Source of the DNA: Kiritimatiellia bacterium
Lineage (GTDB): Bacteria; Verrucomicrobiota; Kiritimatiellia; RFP12; UBA1067
Length of the DNA: 64,000 nucleotides
Direction of reading: 5' to 3'
NCBI GenBank assembly: GCA_016296065.1
Contig: JAEDKA010000008.1
Location: 21,537 to 85,536 of the forward strand
Shown piece by piece: positions 15,694 to 24,264 of the stretch. The notes under the pieces were generated by a model that was not told where the DNA came from, did not search any database, and saw only the letters and a program-made list of their open reading frames with translations. The position numbers and the translations under genes are program-made. Within the stretch, counting starts at the first letter, position 1; each line of letters opens with the position of its first letter.

Positions 15694-17286
15694 TCAGTCC
15701 TGGAACTGGGCCTTGACGGAGTCGAACTCGTCCGTGATCTCCTTCGACGGCTTTGGCGTGAGGAGCGAGACGACGACAGTGACGACGAACGCGAAGAGGA
15801 ACCCGGGCGCGAGCTCGTAGAGGTGGAAGATCGAATCCGGCGAGGCCTCGCGCGCAGCATCGGCGAACGGAGCGAACTTCCACACGAAGCACGTCGTCGC
15901 GCCGACGAGCATTCCGCTCACCGCGCCGACGAGGTTCACCCTGCGCCAGAAGAGGGAGAGGAGGATGAGCGGACCGAACGATGCGCCGAATCCGCCCCAG
16001 GCGAACGACACCATCTTCATGACGACCTTGAAGAACTCGCTCTGCGTGTTCATCGCGAGTCCGATCGAGATGAGCGCGACCGCCCCGACGGCGAAGCGCG
16101 AGACGAATAGGAGTTCGCGGTTCGAGGCGTCCTTCTTGATGACGATCTTGTAGAAGTCGTTGGAGAAGCTCGACGCGGAGACGAGGAGCTGCGAGTCGGC
16201 GGTGGACATGATGGCGGCCATGATGGCGGAGAGCAGGATGCCCGCGAAGACGCGCGCGACGAAGCCCGAGGAGAAGATGCCGTTGATCATGATCATGAAG
16301 CACTTCTCGGGATCGCCTCCGACGTCCGCGAGGGTGAGTCCGTGCTGCTTGAGGTAGATGTGGAAGACGAGTCCGATGACGACCGCCGCGCCGAGCGAGA
16401 TCGTGACCCAGCTCATCGCGATGCGGCGCGAGCCCTTGACCTCGGCGGGGTTGTCGATGGACATGAAGCGCACGAGGATGTGGGGCATGCCGAAGTAGCC
16501 GAGGCCCCACGCCATGCACGAGGCGAGGCCGATGAAGCCTGCGGCCTTGCCGGTGGACGCGTTCGTGAAGAGCGACTGGAGGTAGGGGTTGATCTCGTTG
16601 AGCGCATCGACCGTGGAGGCGAAGCCGCCCGCGTTGCAGACGACGATCGCCGGAACGAGCACGATCGCGACGAACATCAGCGCGCCCTGGATGAAGTCCG
16701 TCCAGCACACGGCCATGTATCCGCCCATCAGAGTGTAGCTTACGACGACGATCGCGCCGATCCAGAGGCAGAGGGTGTAGCCCGACATCCCGCCGAGCGC
16801 GGCGATGTGGTCCGGTATGCCGAACGTCGTCGTGAAGAGCTTCGCGCACGACACGAACCCGGAGGCCGTGTAGAACGTGAAGAAGACTAGGATGATGAGC
16901 GCGGCCAGGATCCTGGATATCCCCGTCCTGTCCCTGAACCGGTTGCAGATGAAGTCGGGGATCGTTATCGAGTCGCCGCACGCCTGGGAGTACCGCCGGA
17001 GCCTGTGCGCGACTATCTTCCAGTTGAGGTACGTGCCGATGAGAAGCCCGATGCCGATCCACGCCTCGGAGAACCCGCCGACGTATATCGCGCCGGGGAG
17101 TCCCATCAGGAGCCAGCCGGACATGTCGGACGCCTGCGCGGAGAGCGCGACGACCCACTTGTTCATCTTGCGGCCACCAAGGTAGTAGTCGCCGAGGCTC
17201 TCCTGCCTGCTAGAGAAGAAAAAGCCTATTCCAAGCATGAGCGCGAGATATCCCGCGAACGCACCAAGCACGATGTAGTCCAGCAT
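15694..17286 (-). CDS. putP: sodium/proline symporter
   Basis: 530 residues, sodium:solute symporter family with about 13 membrane segments. The N-terminal signature SAQASDMSGWLLMGLPGAIY (about 48-67) is the PutP hallmark that carries sodium and proline ligands. LGYFGMPHILVRFMS and the SADSQLL-like STADSQLLVSASSF also match PutP. It imports proline with Na+. A GGAG ribosome site lies just before the ATG. It precedes lpxI. Confidence 0.93.
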   Translation of the reverse strand: MLDYIVLGAFAGYLALMLGIGFFFSSRQESLGDYYLGGRKMNKWVVALSAQASDMSGWLLMGLPGAIYVGGFSEAWIGIGLLIGTYLNWKIVAHRLRRYSQACGDSITIPDFICNRFRDRTGISRILAALIILVFFTFYTASGFVSCAKLFTTTFGIPDHIAALGGMSGYTLCLWIGAIVVVSYTLMGGYMAVCWTDFIQGALMFVAIVLVPAIVVCNAGGFASTVDALNEINPYLQSLFTNASTGKAAGFIGLASCMAWGLGYFGMPHILVRFMSIDNPAEVKGSRRIAMSWVTISLGAAVVIGLVFHIYLKQHGLTLADVGGDPEKCFMIMINGIFSSGFVARVFAGILLSAIMAAIMSTADSQLLVSASSFSNDFYKIVIKKDASNRELLFVSRFAVGAVALISIGLAMNTQSEFFKVVMKMVSFAWGGFGASFGPLILLSLFWRRVNLVGAVSGMLVGATTCFVWKFAPFADAAREASPDSIFHLYELAPGFLFAFVVTVVVSLLTPKPSKEITDEFDSVKAQFQD

Positions 17287-17316
17287 GTTTGCTCCTATTT
17301 GTCCTATGTTTGTGGA

Positions 17317-17322
17317 ATTATA
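17317..17322 (-). promoter_or_regulatory. -10 of putP
   Basis: Minus strand TATAAT preceded by TAG, 30 bases before the ATG, with GGAG in the leader. Confidence 0.5.
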
Positions 17323-17382
17323 CTATTTTCTGCCGAAAACCGCAATGCGCGACGGACAGCCAACAACACTCGCGGCGACAAG

Positions 17383-18312
17383 TCATACTATCTGGTACGG
17401 CTTGAACCTTTCTCTGTCCGCAGCCGTGGTGCCGCGCACATAGGCGTTCACCAGCTCCTGCGCGAGCGCAAGGTCGGATTCCGCAGCGAGGACCGGTATC
17501 GCCGCCGTCGGACCGACAATGCCGTTCGTCGGCTTCAGAACCGCCGCGAAGCTCCCCTTCCCCAGGAGCGCGTTTTCCCCCGCGTCGCGCCCGAGGATGA
17601 CGGAGCTTCCGCCCGGCAGGCGGAACCGGCGCCCAACTGTGAGAAGATCGAGAAGCGCGCGCGACCCAAGCCCCTCGTGCTCCTTGAGGTCCTTCAGCTT
17701 GCGCCCGAAAGCCTCCTCGGTGAGCTTGCACCCTCCGGCCGGAGACGGATAGTCCGTTATCCCGAACTCCGCCGCAAGAGCGATCTGCCTCTCGCGCGAG
17801 CGCCCGGAGATGTCAAGCAGCTTCTCGCGGTCGAGAATGCCCTCGAGCTCGGGAATCGTCGGCTCCAACAGCTTCGCGGACATCGGACGCACGAGACGTC
17901 CCTTCATTCCGGACGCCTTTTCGACCGTGAGCAGCGACTGCGCGTTCTGCGACATCGGGCGCTGCCCGCGCACCTCGCCGGTCGCGACGAAGTCGTATCC
18001 GAGCTCGCGCATCATCTCTCCTGCCCGGCGGATCATCGCCGCGTGGCAGTCGATGCACGGATTCATCGCGCCGCCGAATCCGTGCGGCGGATTCTCAATA
18101 AGCGCAACCTCCTCGTCAGTGAAGTCCACGACATGCAGCTTCACCCCCAGCGCCTGCGCGGCCCTCTTAGCCGCGTCCGCCTTGAAGAACGGCGTCTCGA
18201 ACGCGACCGCCTCCACGTCCGCACCGGCCCGTTGCAAGACCCGCACCGCAAGCTGGCTGTCGAGCCCTCCGCTCATCAGGGACAGTCCCCTCGCCCTGCG
18301 CTTCTCCGTCAT
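17383..18312 (-). CDS. PP-loop ATP pyrophosphatase, MnmA/ThiI-like tRNA thiolase
   Basis: 309 residues. The adenylating PP-loop SGGLDS is at 14-19. Then come GFGGAMNPCIDCHAAM, with a CxxC that could take up sulfur or a metal, FVATGEVRGQRPMSQN, and YPSPAGGCKLT. This arrangement matches the widely distributed MnmA/ThiI-related proteins annotated as tRNA sulfurtransferases without the THUMP domain. It probably adenylates a tRNA uridine for thiolation, but substrate and sulfur donor cannot be read here. A GGGGACAGTCCC repeat overlaps the codons just before the PP-loop. It is 48 bases downstream of metH. Confidence 0.8.
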   Translation of the reverse strand: MTEKRRARGLSLMSGGLDSQLAVRVLQRAGADVEAVAFETPFFKADAAKRAAQALGVKLHVVDFTDEEVALIENPPHGFGGAMNPCIDCHAAMIRRAGEMMRELGYDFVATGEVRGQRPMSQNAQSLLTVEKASGMKGRLVRPMSAKLLEPTIPELEGILDREKLLDISGRSRERQIALAAEFGITDYPSPAGGCKLTEEAFGRKLKDLKEHEGLGSRALLDLLTVGRRFRLPGGSSVILGRDAGENALLGKGSFAAVLKPTNGIVGPTAAIPVLAAESDLALAQELVNAYVRGTTAADRERFKPYQIV

Positions 18313-18360
18313 CTTCCCTTACTGCCTTTCCTGTTGCATTTCCCGCGCGCACGCCGCGCG

Positions 18361-20736
18361 TCACGCCCCCAAAACCCTCTCCGCGATTCGCACGGACTGC
18401 ATCGCGTCCTTCGCGTAGAAGTCCGCGCCTATCGAGTCCGCGTAGTCCTGCGTCACCACCGCTCCGCCGACGAACGTCTTCGCGTCGACGCCTGCGGCCT
18501 TGAGCTGGCGGATCGTCTCCGCCATCGCGCCGACCGTCGTCGTCATAAGCGCCGAAAGTCCGACCATGCCGGCGCCGCACGCCTTCGCGCGTTCGACAAT
18601 CGCCTCGGGCGCCACGTCCCTGCCGAGGTCTATCACGTCGAAGCCGTAGTTTTCGAGCAGCGCCCTCACGATGTTCTTGCCGATGTCGTGGATGTCGCCT
18701 TTCACCGTGGCTATGACGATCGGACGCCGACCGGAGACGCGCGACGCCCCGTCCGCCGCCTTCATGCCATCCCTGCGAACGACCGCGAAAGCGTCGCCCG
18801 CGGCGTCCGCAGCCATGAGGAGCTGCGGAAGAAACGCCGTTCCCTTCTCGAACGCGTCGCCGACGAGTTCGAGTGCCGGGACGATCCCCTTCTCGATCAC
18901 CTCCATCGCACCAGCGCCAGCGGCGAGCATGGCCTTCGCCGCTGCGGCCGCGTCGTCCCTGAGTCCGCGCCGTATCGCCGCGCCGAGCGCCTGCGCGCCG
19001 CCTTCGGCGCCTTTCGCGGACGCCACGGGCGCTGCTGGCTGTGCAGCGGCGTTAAGCGCGATCCACTTCTCGCAGTTCCTGTCGCGCGCAAGGAGAACGT
19101 CCTCCGCGGCCTGGTCGATTACGTCGCGTATGAGCGTCGGATTCGCGATTGCCGAGGAAAGTCCGTTCCTCTTCGCGAGCGCGTACATCGCGTTGTTGAG
19201 CACAGGGCGGTTCGGGAGCCCGAACGAAACGTTGGAGACTCCGAGCACAGTGTTGACGCCGAGTTCCTCCGTAAGGCGGCGTACAGTCTCGAGCGTGACG
19301 ACGGCGGCCTGCGGATCGGCGCTCACGGCAAGCGTAAGCGCGTCGAAGACGAAGTCCGACTTCGCGAAGCCGTACTTCGCGCCCTCGTCAAGTATCCGCC
19401 GCGCGATCGCGATGCGCCCGTCGGCTGTTGCAGGAATCCCCGACTCGTCGAGGCAGAGCCCTACGATCGCGCCGCCGTACTTCTTCACGATTGGGAAGAC
19501 CGCGTCCATCGACTCGCGCTTTCCGTTCACCGAGTTGACGAGCGGCTTTCCGTTCACGCGCCTCAGCGCGCGCTCTAGCGCGACGGGATCGGCCGTGTCC
19601 ACCTGTATCGGACACGCGGCGACGCTCTGCACCGTCTCGACGGTCCGCTCCAGCGTCGCGGCCTCGTCGATTCCAGGAACGCCGCAGTTGACGTCAAGAA
19701 CCTCAGCCCCCGCGTCGATCTGCTTCACCGCCTCGCGAAGCACGTACGCCGTGTCGCCTCGCAGATACGCCTCCTTGAGCAGCTTCTTCCCCGTCGGGTT
19801 TATGCGCTCGCCGATGACAAGCCCCGCGTGCGGTCTCAGCTCCACTACGCCCGTTCCGGACGAGACGACGGTCCGCGGTACGGGGGCGGGGAGCCGGGCG
19901 GCCGAAGCGCCGGAGAGGGAATCGCGGACGGCGGCGATGTGGGCGGGGGTGGTTCCGCAGCAGCCTCCTACGATCGACGCGCCGGCGTCGACAAGCTTCG
20001 CAACGGTCTTGGCGAACTCCTCCGGTCCCACGGTGAACACCGTCTTCCCGTCCACGATCTTCGGCATCCCCGCGTTGGGCTTCACGATGATCGGCCTCGT
20101 CGAGACCTTCGCGAGCCGTTCCACGAACGGAAGCATCCTGTCCGGACCGAGCCCGCAGTTGAATCCGTACGCGTCGACGCCGAGCGACTCGAGGAGCGTC
20201 GCGACGCATTCGACCGACGCGCCGGTCAGGAGCTTGCCCGACTCGTCGAGTGCAACCGTCGCGTACACGGGAAGGTTCGAGTTCAGCTTCGCGGCGAGGA
20301 CGGCGGCCTTCAGCTCGCGCGTATCGCCCATCGTCTCGACAAACACAAGGTCCGCGCCCGCCTCCGCTCCGAAGCGGACCATCTCCGCGAACGCCTCGTA
20401 CGCGTCGTCGAAGTCAAGGTCTCCTGCGGGCTTGAGAAGCCTGCCCGTCGGACCGATGTCGAGTGCGACCTTGGCGGACGCCGCGCCGCGGCGCGCGATG
20501 GAGATCGCGGAAGCGACGAGCTCTTTCAGGTCGTAGGGTCCGTGGTACTTGAGCCGGTTAGCGCCGAACGTGTTCGCAAGCACGATGCGCGAGCCGGACT
20601 CTGCATACGCGCGATGGACGGACGCCACTGCGTCCGGATTCTCCACGTTCCAGTCCGTCGGATCCTTCCCGGGCGGCAGTCCCGCCGCCTGCACCATCGT
20701 GCCGAAGCCTCCGTCGAGAAAATCAATCCCTTCCAT
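18361..20736 (-). CDS. metH: cobalamin-dependent methionine synthase lacking the reactivation domain
   Basis: 791 residues against about 1200 for full-length MetH. Order: homocysteine-binding barrel (FNCG near 193 and GGCCGTT near 258 supply the zinc cysteines), pterin/folate barrel (about 310-560: GERINPTG, DVNCGVPGIDEA), helical cap, then the B12 Rossmann domain with DIHDIG near 681-686, whose His ligates cobalt. The AdoMet-binding reactivation domain is absent here but encoded separately just upstream. The start overlaps that gene by 14 bases. It transfers methyl from methyl-THF to homocysteine. Confidence 0.93.
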   Translation of the reverse strand: MEGIDFLDGGFGTMVQAAGLPPGKDPTDWNVENPDAVASVHRAYAESGSRIVLANTFGANRLKYHGPYDLKELVASAISIARRGAASAKVALDIGPTGRLLKPAGDLDFDDAYEAFAEMVRFGAEAGADLVFVETMGDTRELKAAVLAAKLNSNLPVYATVALDESGKLLTGASVECVATLLESLGVDAYGFNCGLGPDRMLPFVERLAKVSTRPIIVKPNAGMPKIVDGKTVFTVGPEEFAKTVAKLVDAGASIVGGCCGTTPAHIAAVRDSLSGASAARLPAPVPRTVVSSGTGVVELRPHAGLVIGERINPTGKKLLKEAYLRGDTAYVLREAVKQIDAGAEVLDVNCGVPGIDEAATLERTVETVQSVAACPIQVDTADPVALERALRRVNGKPLVNSVNGKRESMDAVFPIVKKYGGAIVGLCLDESGIPATADGRIAIARRILDEGAKYGFAKSDFVFDALTLAVSADPQAAVVTLETVRRLTEELGVNTVLGVSNVSFGLPNRPVLNNAMYALAKRNGLSSAIANPTLIRDVIDQAAEDVLLARDRNCEKWIALNAAAQPAAPVASAKGAEGGAQALGAAIRRGLRDDAAAAAKAMLAAGAGAMEVIEKGIVPALELVGDAFEKGTAFLPQLLMAADAAGDAFAVVRRDGMKAADGASRVSGRRPIVIATVKGDIHDIGKNIVRALLENYGFDVIDLGRDVAPEAIVERAKACGAGMVGLSALMTTTVGAMAETIRQLKAAGVDAKTFVGGAVVTQDYADSIGADFYAKDAMQSVRIAERVLGA

Positions 20737-21163
20737 CGCATCCTCCGATCTCGCATATGGCCGTCACGCTCTTTGACGGAACAAGCAGACAGGAATCCGT
20801 CACGGCGACTCCGATGCGGCGCGTCGCCTCGAGCCGGTCGACTATCTCGCGGCTGAGCGAGAGCGGCATCTCGCCGTAGCCCGGCGAGCGGCGCGGCATG
20901 AGCTTCTCGCCCGGAGCGAGCGACGCGCGCGCCTCCGCCTCTAGTCGGTCCATCTCGCGCTCGACGGCGTCGAGCCCTATCTGCTGCGAAAAGTACGCGT
21001 CTGCGCCGCTCAGCGCGGCGAGCCTGCGCTGCCAGGCGTCGAAAGCAGCACCGAGCGTGCCGCACATGTACACGCGCCCGCCGAAGCGCGCCCACACGCC
21101 CTTGGCCTCTACCGGCGCCTCGCGCTCGAGCTCGGCCCTTCTGATGTCGCACGCGCCGCTCAT
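20723..21163 (-). CDS. stand-alone methionine synthase reactivation domain
   Basis: 146 residues. LMPRRSPGYGEMPLSLSREI and VTDSCLLVPSKSVTAI match the short proteins related to the C-terminal AdoMet-binding domain of MetH, like the separate Thermotoga protein. It would reductively remethylate cob(II)alamin bound to the truncated MetH encoded next. The ATG at 21163 overlaps the metF stop (ATGA), and its own end overlaps metH, so the three proteins are translationally coupled. Confidence 0.85.
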   Translation of the reverse strand: MSGACDIRRAELEREAPVEAKGVWARFGGRVYMCGTLGAAFDAWQRRLAALSGADAYFSQQIGLDAVEREMDRLEAEARASLAPGEKLMPRRSPGYGEMPLSLSREIVDRLEATRRIGVAVTDSCLLVPSKSVTAICEIGGCDGRD

Positions 21164-22029
21164 CGGACGAGTATTCCCGCGAGGTTGTCCATTATGCGGC
21201 GGGCGAGCTCTGGCTTGTTCATCGTGTAGACATGGACATGTCCGACGCCGTTCGCGAAAAGGTCGATAATCTGCTCCGTCGCATAGGCTACGCCCGCGTC
21301 GAGCATCGCCGCCGGATCGTCCCCGAAGCGGTCCACGATCGCGCGAAAACGCGGCGGCAGGCTCGTCCCCGAAAGCTCGCAGATGCGCGCGATCTGGCGT
21401 CCGTTGGTGACGGGCATTATGCCCGCCACGACCGGAACCGTCACGCCGGCGTCCCGCAGCCTCGCGAGGTAGTGGAAGTAGACGTTGTTGTCGAAGAACA
21501 TCTGCGTAGTGAGGAAATCCAGCCCTGCGTCGACCTTCTCCTTCACGTGCGCTATGTCGTCGGTGAAGTGCGCGCTCTCGGGGTGCACCTCGGGATAGCA
21601 CGCCCCGCCGAGGCAGAATCCCTTCCCGGAAAGCTCCCTTACGAGATCCGACGCGTGCATGAACGCCGCGTTGCCGGGGAACTCGATTCCGGGGGGACAG
21701 TCCCCGCGCAAGCAGAGGATGTTCTCGATTCCCGCCTCGCGGAAGGACTCCACCTCGCGCCCTATCGACTCGCGCGTCGCCCCGACGCAGGTGAGATGCG
21801 CGAGGACGGGAACTCCGCACGACTTCTGGACGTGCTCGGCGATCGCGCGCGTGTTCGCGCCGGTCGAACCGCCCGCCGCGCCGTACGTCACGGACATGAA
21901 CGAAGGCGCCGCCGCGGCGATCTGCGCGACAATCTCCTTCGTGCCCTCGAGCGGACGGTCCTTCTTCGGCGGGAAGACCTCGAACGAGACCGACGGACCT
22001 CCCTTTGCAAGTATCTCTGATATCTTCAT
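21160..22029 (-). CDS. metF: 5,10-methylenetetrahydrofolate reductase
   Basis: 289 residues, normal for bacterial MetF. SFEVFPPKKD near the N-terminus with the catalytic Glu, TYGAAGGSTGANT, LAHLTCVG, LCLRGDCPPG, and a terminal IRICELSG. It reduces methylene-THF to methyl-THF, the substrate of the MetH encoded two genes downstream. A GGGGACAGTCCCC repeat unit is part of the coding sequence and encodes the GDCP step of the usual RGDPP loop. Only 6 bases separate the -10 from the ATG, so there is no room for a SAM or cobalamin riboswitch. Confidence 0.95.
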   Translation of the reverse strand: MKISEILAKGGPSVSFEVFPPKKDRPLEGTKEIVAQIAAAAPSFMSVTYGAAGGSTGANTRAIAEHVQKSCGVPVLAHLTCVGATRESIGREVESFREAGIENILCLRGDCPPGIEFPGNAAFMHASDLVRELSGKGFCLGGACYPEVHPESAHFTDDIAHVKEKVDAGLDFLTTQMFFDNNVYFHYLARLRDAGVTVPVVAGIMPVTNGRQIARICELSGTSLPPRFRAIVDRFGDDPAAMLDAGVAYATEQIIDLFANGVGHVHVYTMNKPELARRIMDNLAGILVR

Positions 22030-22035
22030 GTGCGT

Positions 22036-22044
22036 ATTATACCA
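22036..22044 (-). promoter_or_regulatory. extended -10 of the met operon
   Basis: Minus strand TGGTATAAT. The hexamer ends 6 bases before the metF ATG, predicting a leaderless message. Confidence 0.7.
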
Positions 22045-22074
22045 TTTCCCGACAATCGATTGCCGCGTTTGCGG

Positions 22075-22977
22075 TCAGATAAGGCAGAGGAGCGCTACGC
22101 CGGCGAGGATTGCCGCAAGCGCGAACGCCTTGCGGCGCAGGTTTGACTCACGGAACACGGCCCCTCCAAGGAAGAATGTTAGGACTACGCTCGAGCGGCG
22201 TATCATGCTGAGAACTGATATCCGCGCCCCCTCCGAGCCCACGGCATTGAAATAGCATGCGTCCGACAGCGCCAGCAGGATTCCCACGAGCGGAATCGTC
22301 CAGCGGAAGGCGAACGGATGCGTTGCAAGCGCCGCACCGTCCGGAACGCGTCCGCGGAGCCTCCGCCCCAGCGTCGCCGCCGCGTATATTGCGCACATCC
22401 CGCCCATGAACCACCAGAGGACGGTTCCGGTCGGAATCGCCAGGTCCTTGAGAAGATGCTTGTCGTAAAGCGCCGAGCAGCTGCCGAGGACGGTCCCGAG
22501 GAACGCAAGCCACACCGCCCTGTCGCGCCTGAAGTCAATCCCCTCGTGGGCCGCGGAGCGCGAAAAGAGCACACAGCCCGCGACAACCAGCGCCATGCCA
22601 AGCGCCTGGACGGGGGTGGGGACTTCCGCGAAGAGCACGACGGCACCGATAAGAGTCCACAGCGGACCAGTTGCGCGGATTGGCGCGGCGCAGGTTATCG
22701 GAAGCGTTCTGAGCGCCATGTAGGTAGCCGTCCAGCTCGCGCCGACTATGCAGCTCTTCACGAGAAGCAGGGCGACATGGGCGGGCGGCAGCGACACGGC
22801 CGCGGCAAATGTGCCGCGCCAGACGAGACACGCCGTCACGGCGAGCCACCCCGACGCCGTACTCCCGAGCAGCGTCGGGAACACGGCGTTGCCGCTCACC
22901 GACGCCTTCTTGCTTAGGTCGTAGAGGCTTAGGACGACGCACGAGGCGAGTATCCAGCCGAGCCAGTGCTGCTGCAT
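22075..22977 (-). CDS. EamA/DMT-family transporter
   Basis: 300 residues with about ten membrane helices in the duplicated EamA arrangement (helix pairs around YDLSKKASVSGNAVFP and IPLVGILLALSDACYFNA). Exporters or permeases of this superfamily carry amino acids, nucleotide sugars or metabolites; the substrate is not readable. It starts 19 bases after dapL ends, so it may export or recycle a lysine-pathway metabolite (inference). Confidence 0.82.
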   Translation of the reverse strand: MQQHWLGWILASCVVLSLYDLSKKASVSGNAVFPTLLGSTASGWLAVTACLVWRGTFAAAVSLPPAHVALLLVKSCIVGASWTATYMALRTLPITCAAPIRATGPLWTLIGAVVLFAEVPTPVQALGMALVVAGCVLFSRSAAHEGIDFRRDRAVWLAFLGTVLGSCSALYDKHLLKDLAIPTGTVLWWFMGGMCAIYAAATLGRRLRGRVPDGAALATHPFAFRWTIPLVGILLALSDACYFNAVGSEGARISVLSMIRRSSVVLTFFLGGAVFRESNLRRKAFALAAILAGVALLCLI

Positions 22978-22996
22978 GGAATCGCCGCAGAGTCCG

Positions 22997-24220
22997 TCAG
23001 AGGACTTTCCTGATGCGCTCGACCGCCTCGAGGACGTTGGCGCGGGAGTTGAATGAGGAGATGCGGATGTATCCCTCTCCTGCCTTTCCGAATCCGGCGC
23101 CAGGAGTCGTGACGACGTTGGCCTCCTTGAGGAGCTTGTCGAAGAACTCCCAGCTGTCGCCCTTCACGTTCACCCAGAGATACGGCGAGTTGCCTCCGCC
23201 CGTCACCTCGTACCCGAGCGCGGAGAGAGCCTCCTTCATGAGTCGTCCGTTCTCGAGATAGAAGTCGATCGTCGCCTTCGTCTGCGCCTGGCCCTCGGGC
23301 GAATAGATAGCCTCCGCGCCGCGCTGGGTGATGTAGCTCGCACCGTTGAACTTCGTCGTCTGGCGGCGCGTCCACATGGGACGGAGCTCGACCGGCGAAC
23401 CGTCCGACGCGAAAGCGACAAGCCCCTTCGGGACAACGGTGTATCCGCAGCGCACTCCGGTGAAACCGGCGGTCTTCGAATAGCTGCGGAACTCTATCGC
23501 GCACTTGCGCGCACCCTCGCACTCGTAGATGGAGTGGGGAATCCCGGGCGTCCTGATGAACGCCTCGTACGCCGCGTCGAAGAGGATGAGCGACTTCCTG
23601 TCGTTCGCCCAGTCGACCCACTTCTGAAGCTGCGCCTTAGTCGCGACAGCGCCGGTCGGGTTGTTCGGATAGCAAAGGTACACGATGTCCGCATCGCCTG
23701 CCGCCTCCGGGCCGGGGACGAATCCGTTGGACGCGTCGCACGTGAGGTACGTAAGCCCGCCGTAGCGTCCGCCCTCGTTCGCGCCCGTGCGGCCCGCCAT
23801 CACGTTCGTGTCGACGTACACCGGATAGACGGGATCGCCGACCGCAATCTTGACGTCGTTTCCGAAGAGTTCCTGTATGTTGCCGCAGTCGCACTTCGCG
23901 CCGTCGGAGATGAATATCTCGTCAGCGGCGATGTCGATGCCGCGGTCCTGGAAGTCGACCTTCGACGCCTTCTCGCGCAGGAACGCGTAGCCCTGCTCGG
24001 GGCCGTAGCCGTGGAAGTTCTCGCGCGCCGCCTCGTCGTCGACTGCCTTGTGCATGGCCTTCACGACTGCGTCGCAGAGAGGCTCGGTGACGTCGCCTAT
24101 TCCGAGGCGGATGATCTTCGCGTCCGGGTTCGCCGCCTGGTGCGCGGAGACGCGGTGCGCTATTTCGGTAAACAGGTAGCTGGCCTGGATCTTGGAGTAG
24201 TTTTCGTTAACGTGGAGCAT
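22997..24220 (-). CDS. dapL: LL-diaminopimelate aminotransferase
   Basis: 407 residues, DapL family: N-terminus NENYSKIQASYLFTEIAHRV, IRLGIGDVTEPLCDAVVKAM, VYLCYPNNPTGA, and the PLP lysine in SYSKTAGFTG near residue 250. It converts tetrahydrodipicolinate directly to LL-diaminopimelate for lysine and peptidoglycan, bypassing the succinylated or acetylated steps. DapL is characteristic of Chlamydiae, plants and several PVC lineages. Its leader is AT-rich and lacks a clear extended -10. Confidence 0.94.
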   Translation of the reverse strand: MLHVNENYSKIQASYLFTEIAHRVSAHQAANPDAKIIRLGIGDVTEPLCDAVVKAMHKAVDDEAARENFHGYGPEQGYAFLREKASKVDFQDRGIDIAADEIFISDGAKCDCGNIQELFGNDVKIAVGDPVYPVYVDTNVMAGRTGANEGGRYGGLTYLTCDASNGFVPGPEAAGDADIVYLCYPNNPTGAVATKAQLQKWVDWANDRKSLILFDAAYEAFIRTPGIPHSIYECEGARKCAIEFRSYSKTAGFTGVRCGYTVVPKGLVAFASDGSPVELRPMWTRRQTTKFNGASYITQRGAEAIYSPEGQAQTKATIDFYLENGRLMKEALSALGYEVTGGGNSPYLWVNVKGDSWEFFDKLLKEANVVTTPGAGFGKAGEGYIRISSFNSRANVLEAVERIRKVL

Positions 24221-24264
24221 AGGGTTAAATCATGAATTATGGATGATGAACTGTGGGTTGTGGA

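Noticed and set aside
22030..22074. SAM or cobalamin riboswitch before metF
   Set aside because: Only 6 bases lie between the -10 and the ATG and no conserved riboswitch core is visible.
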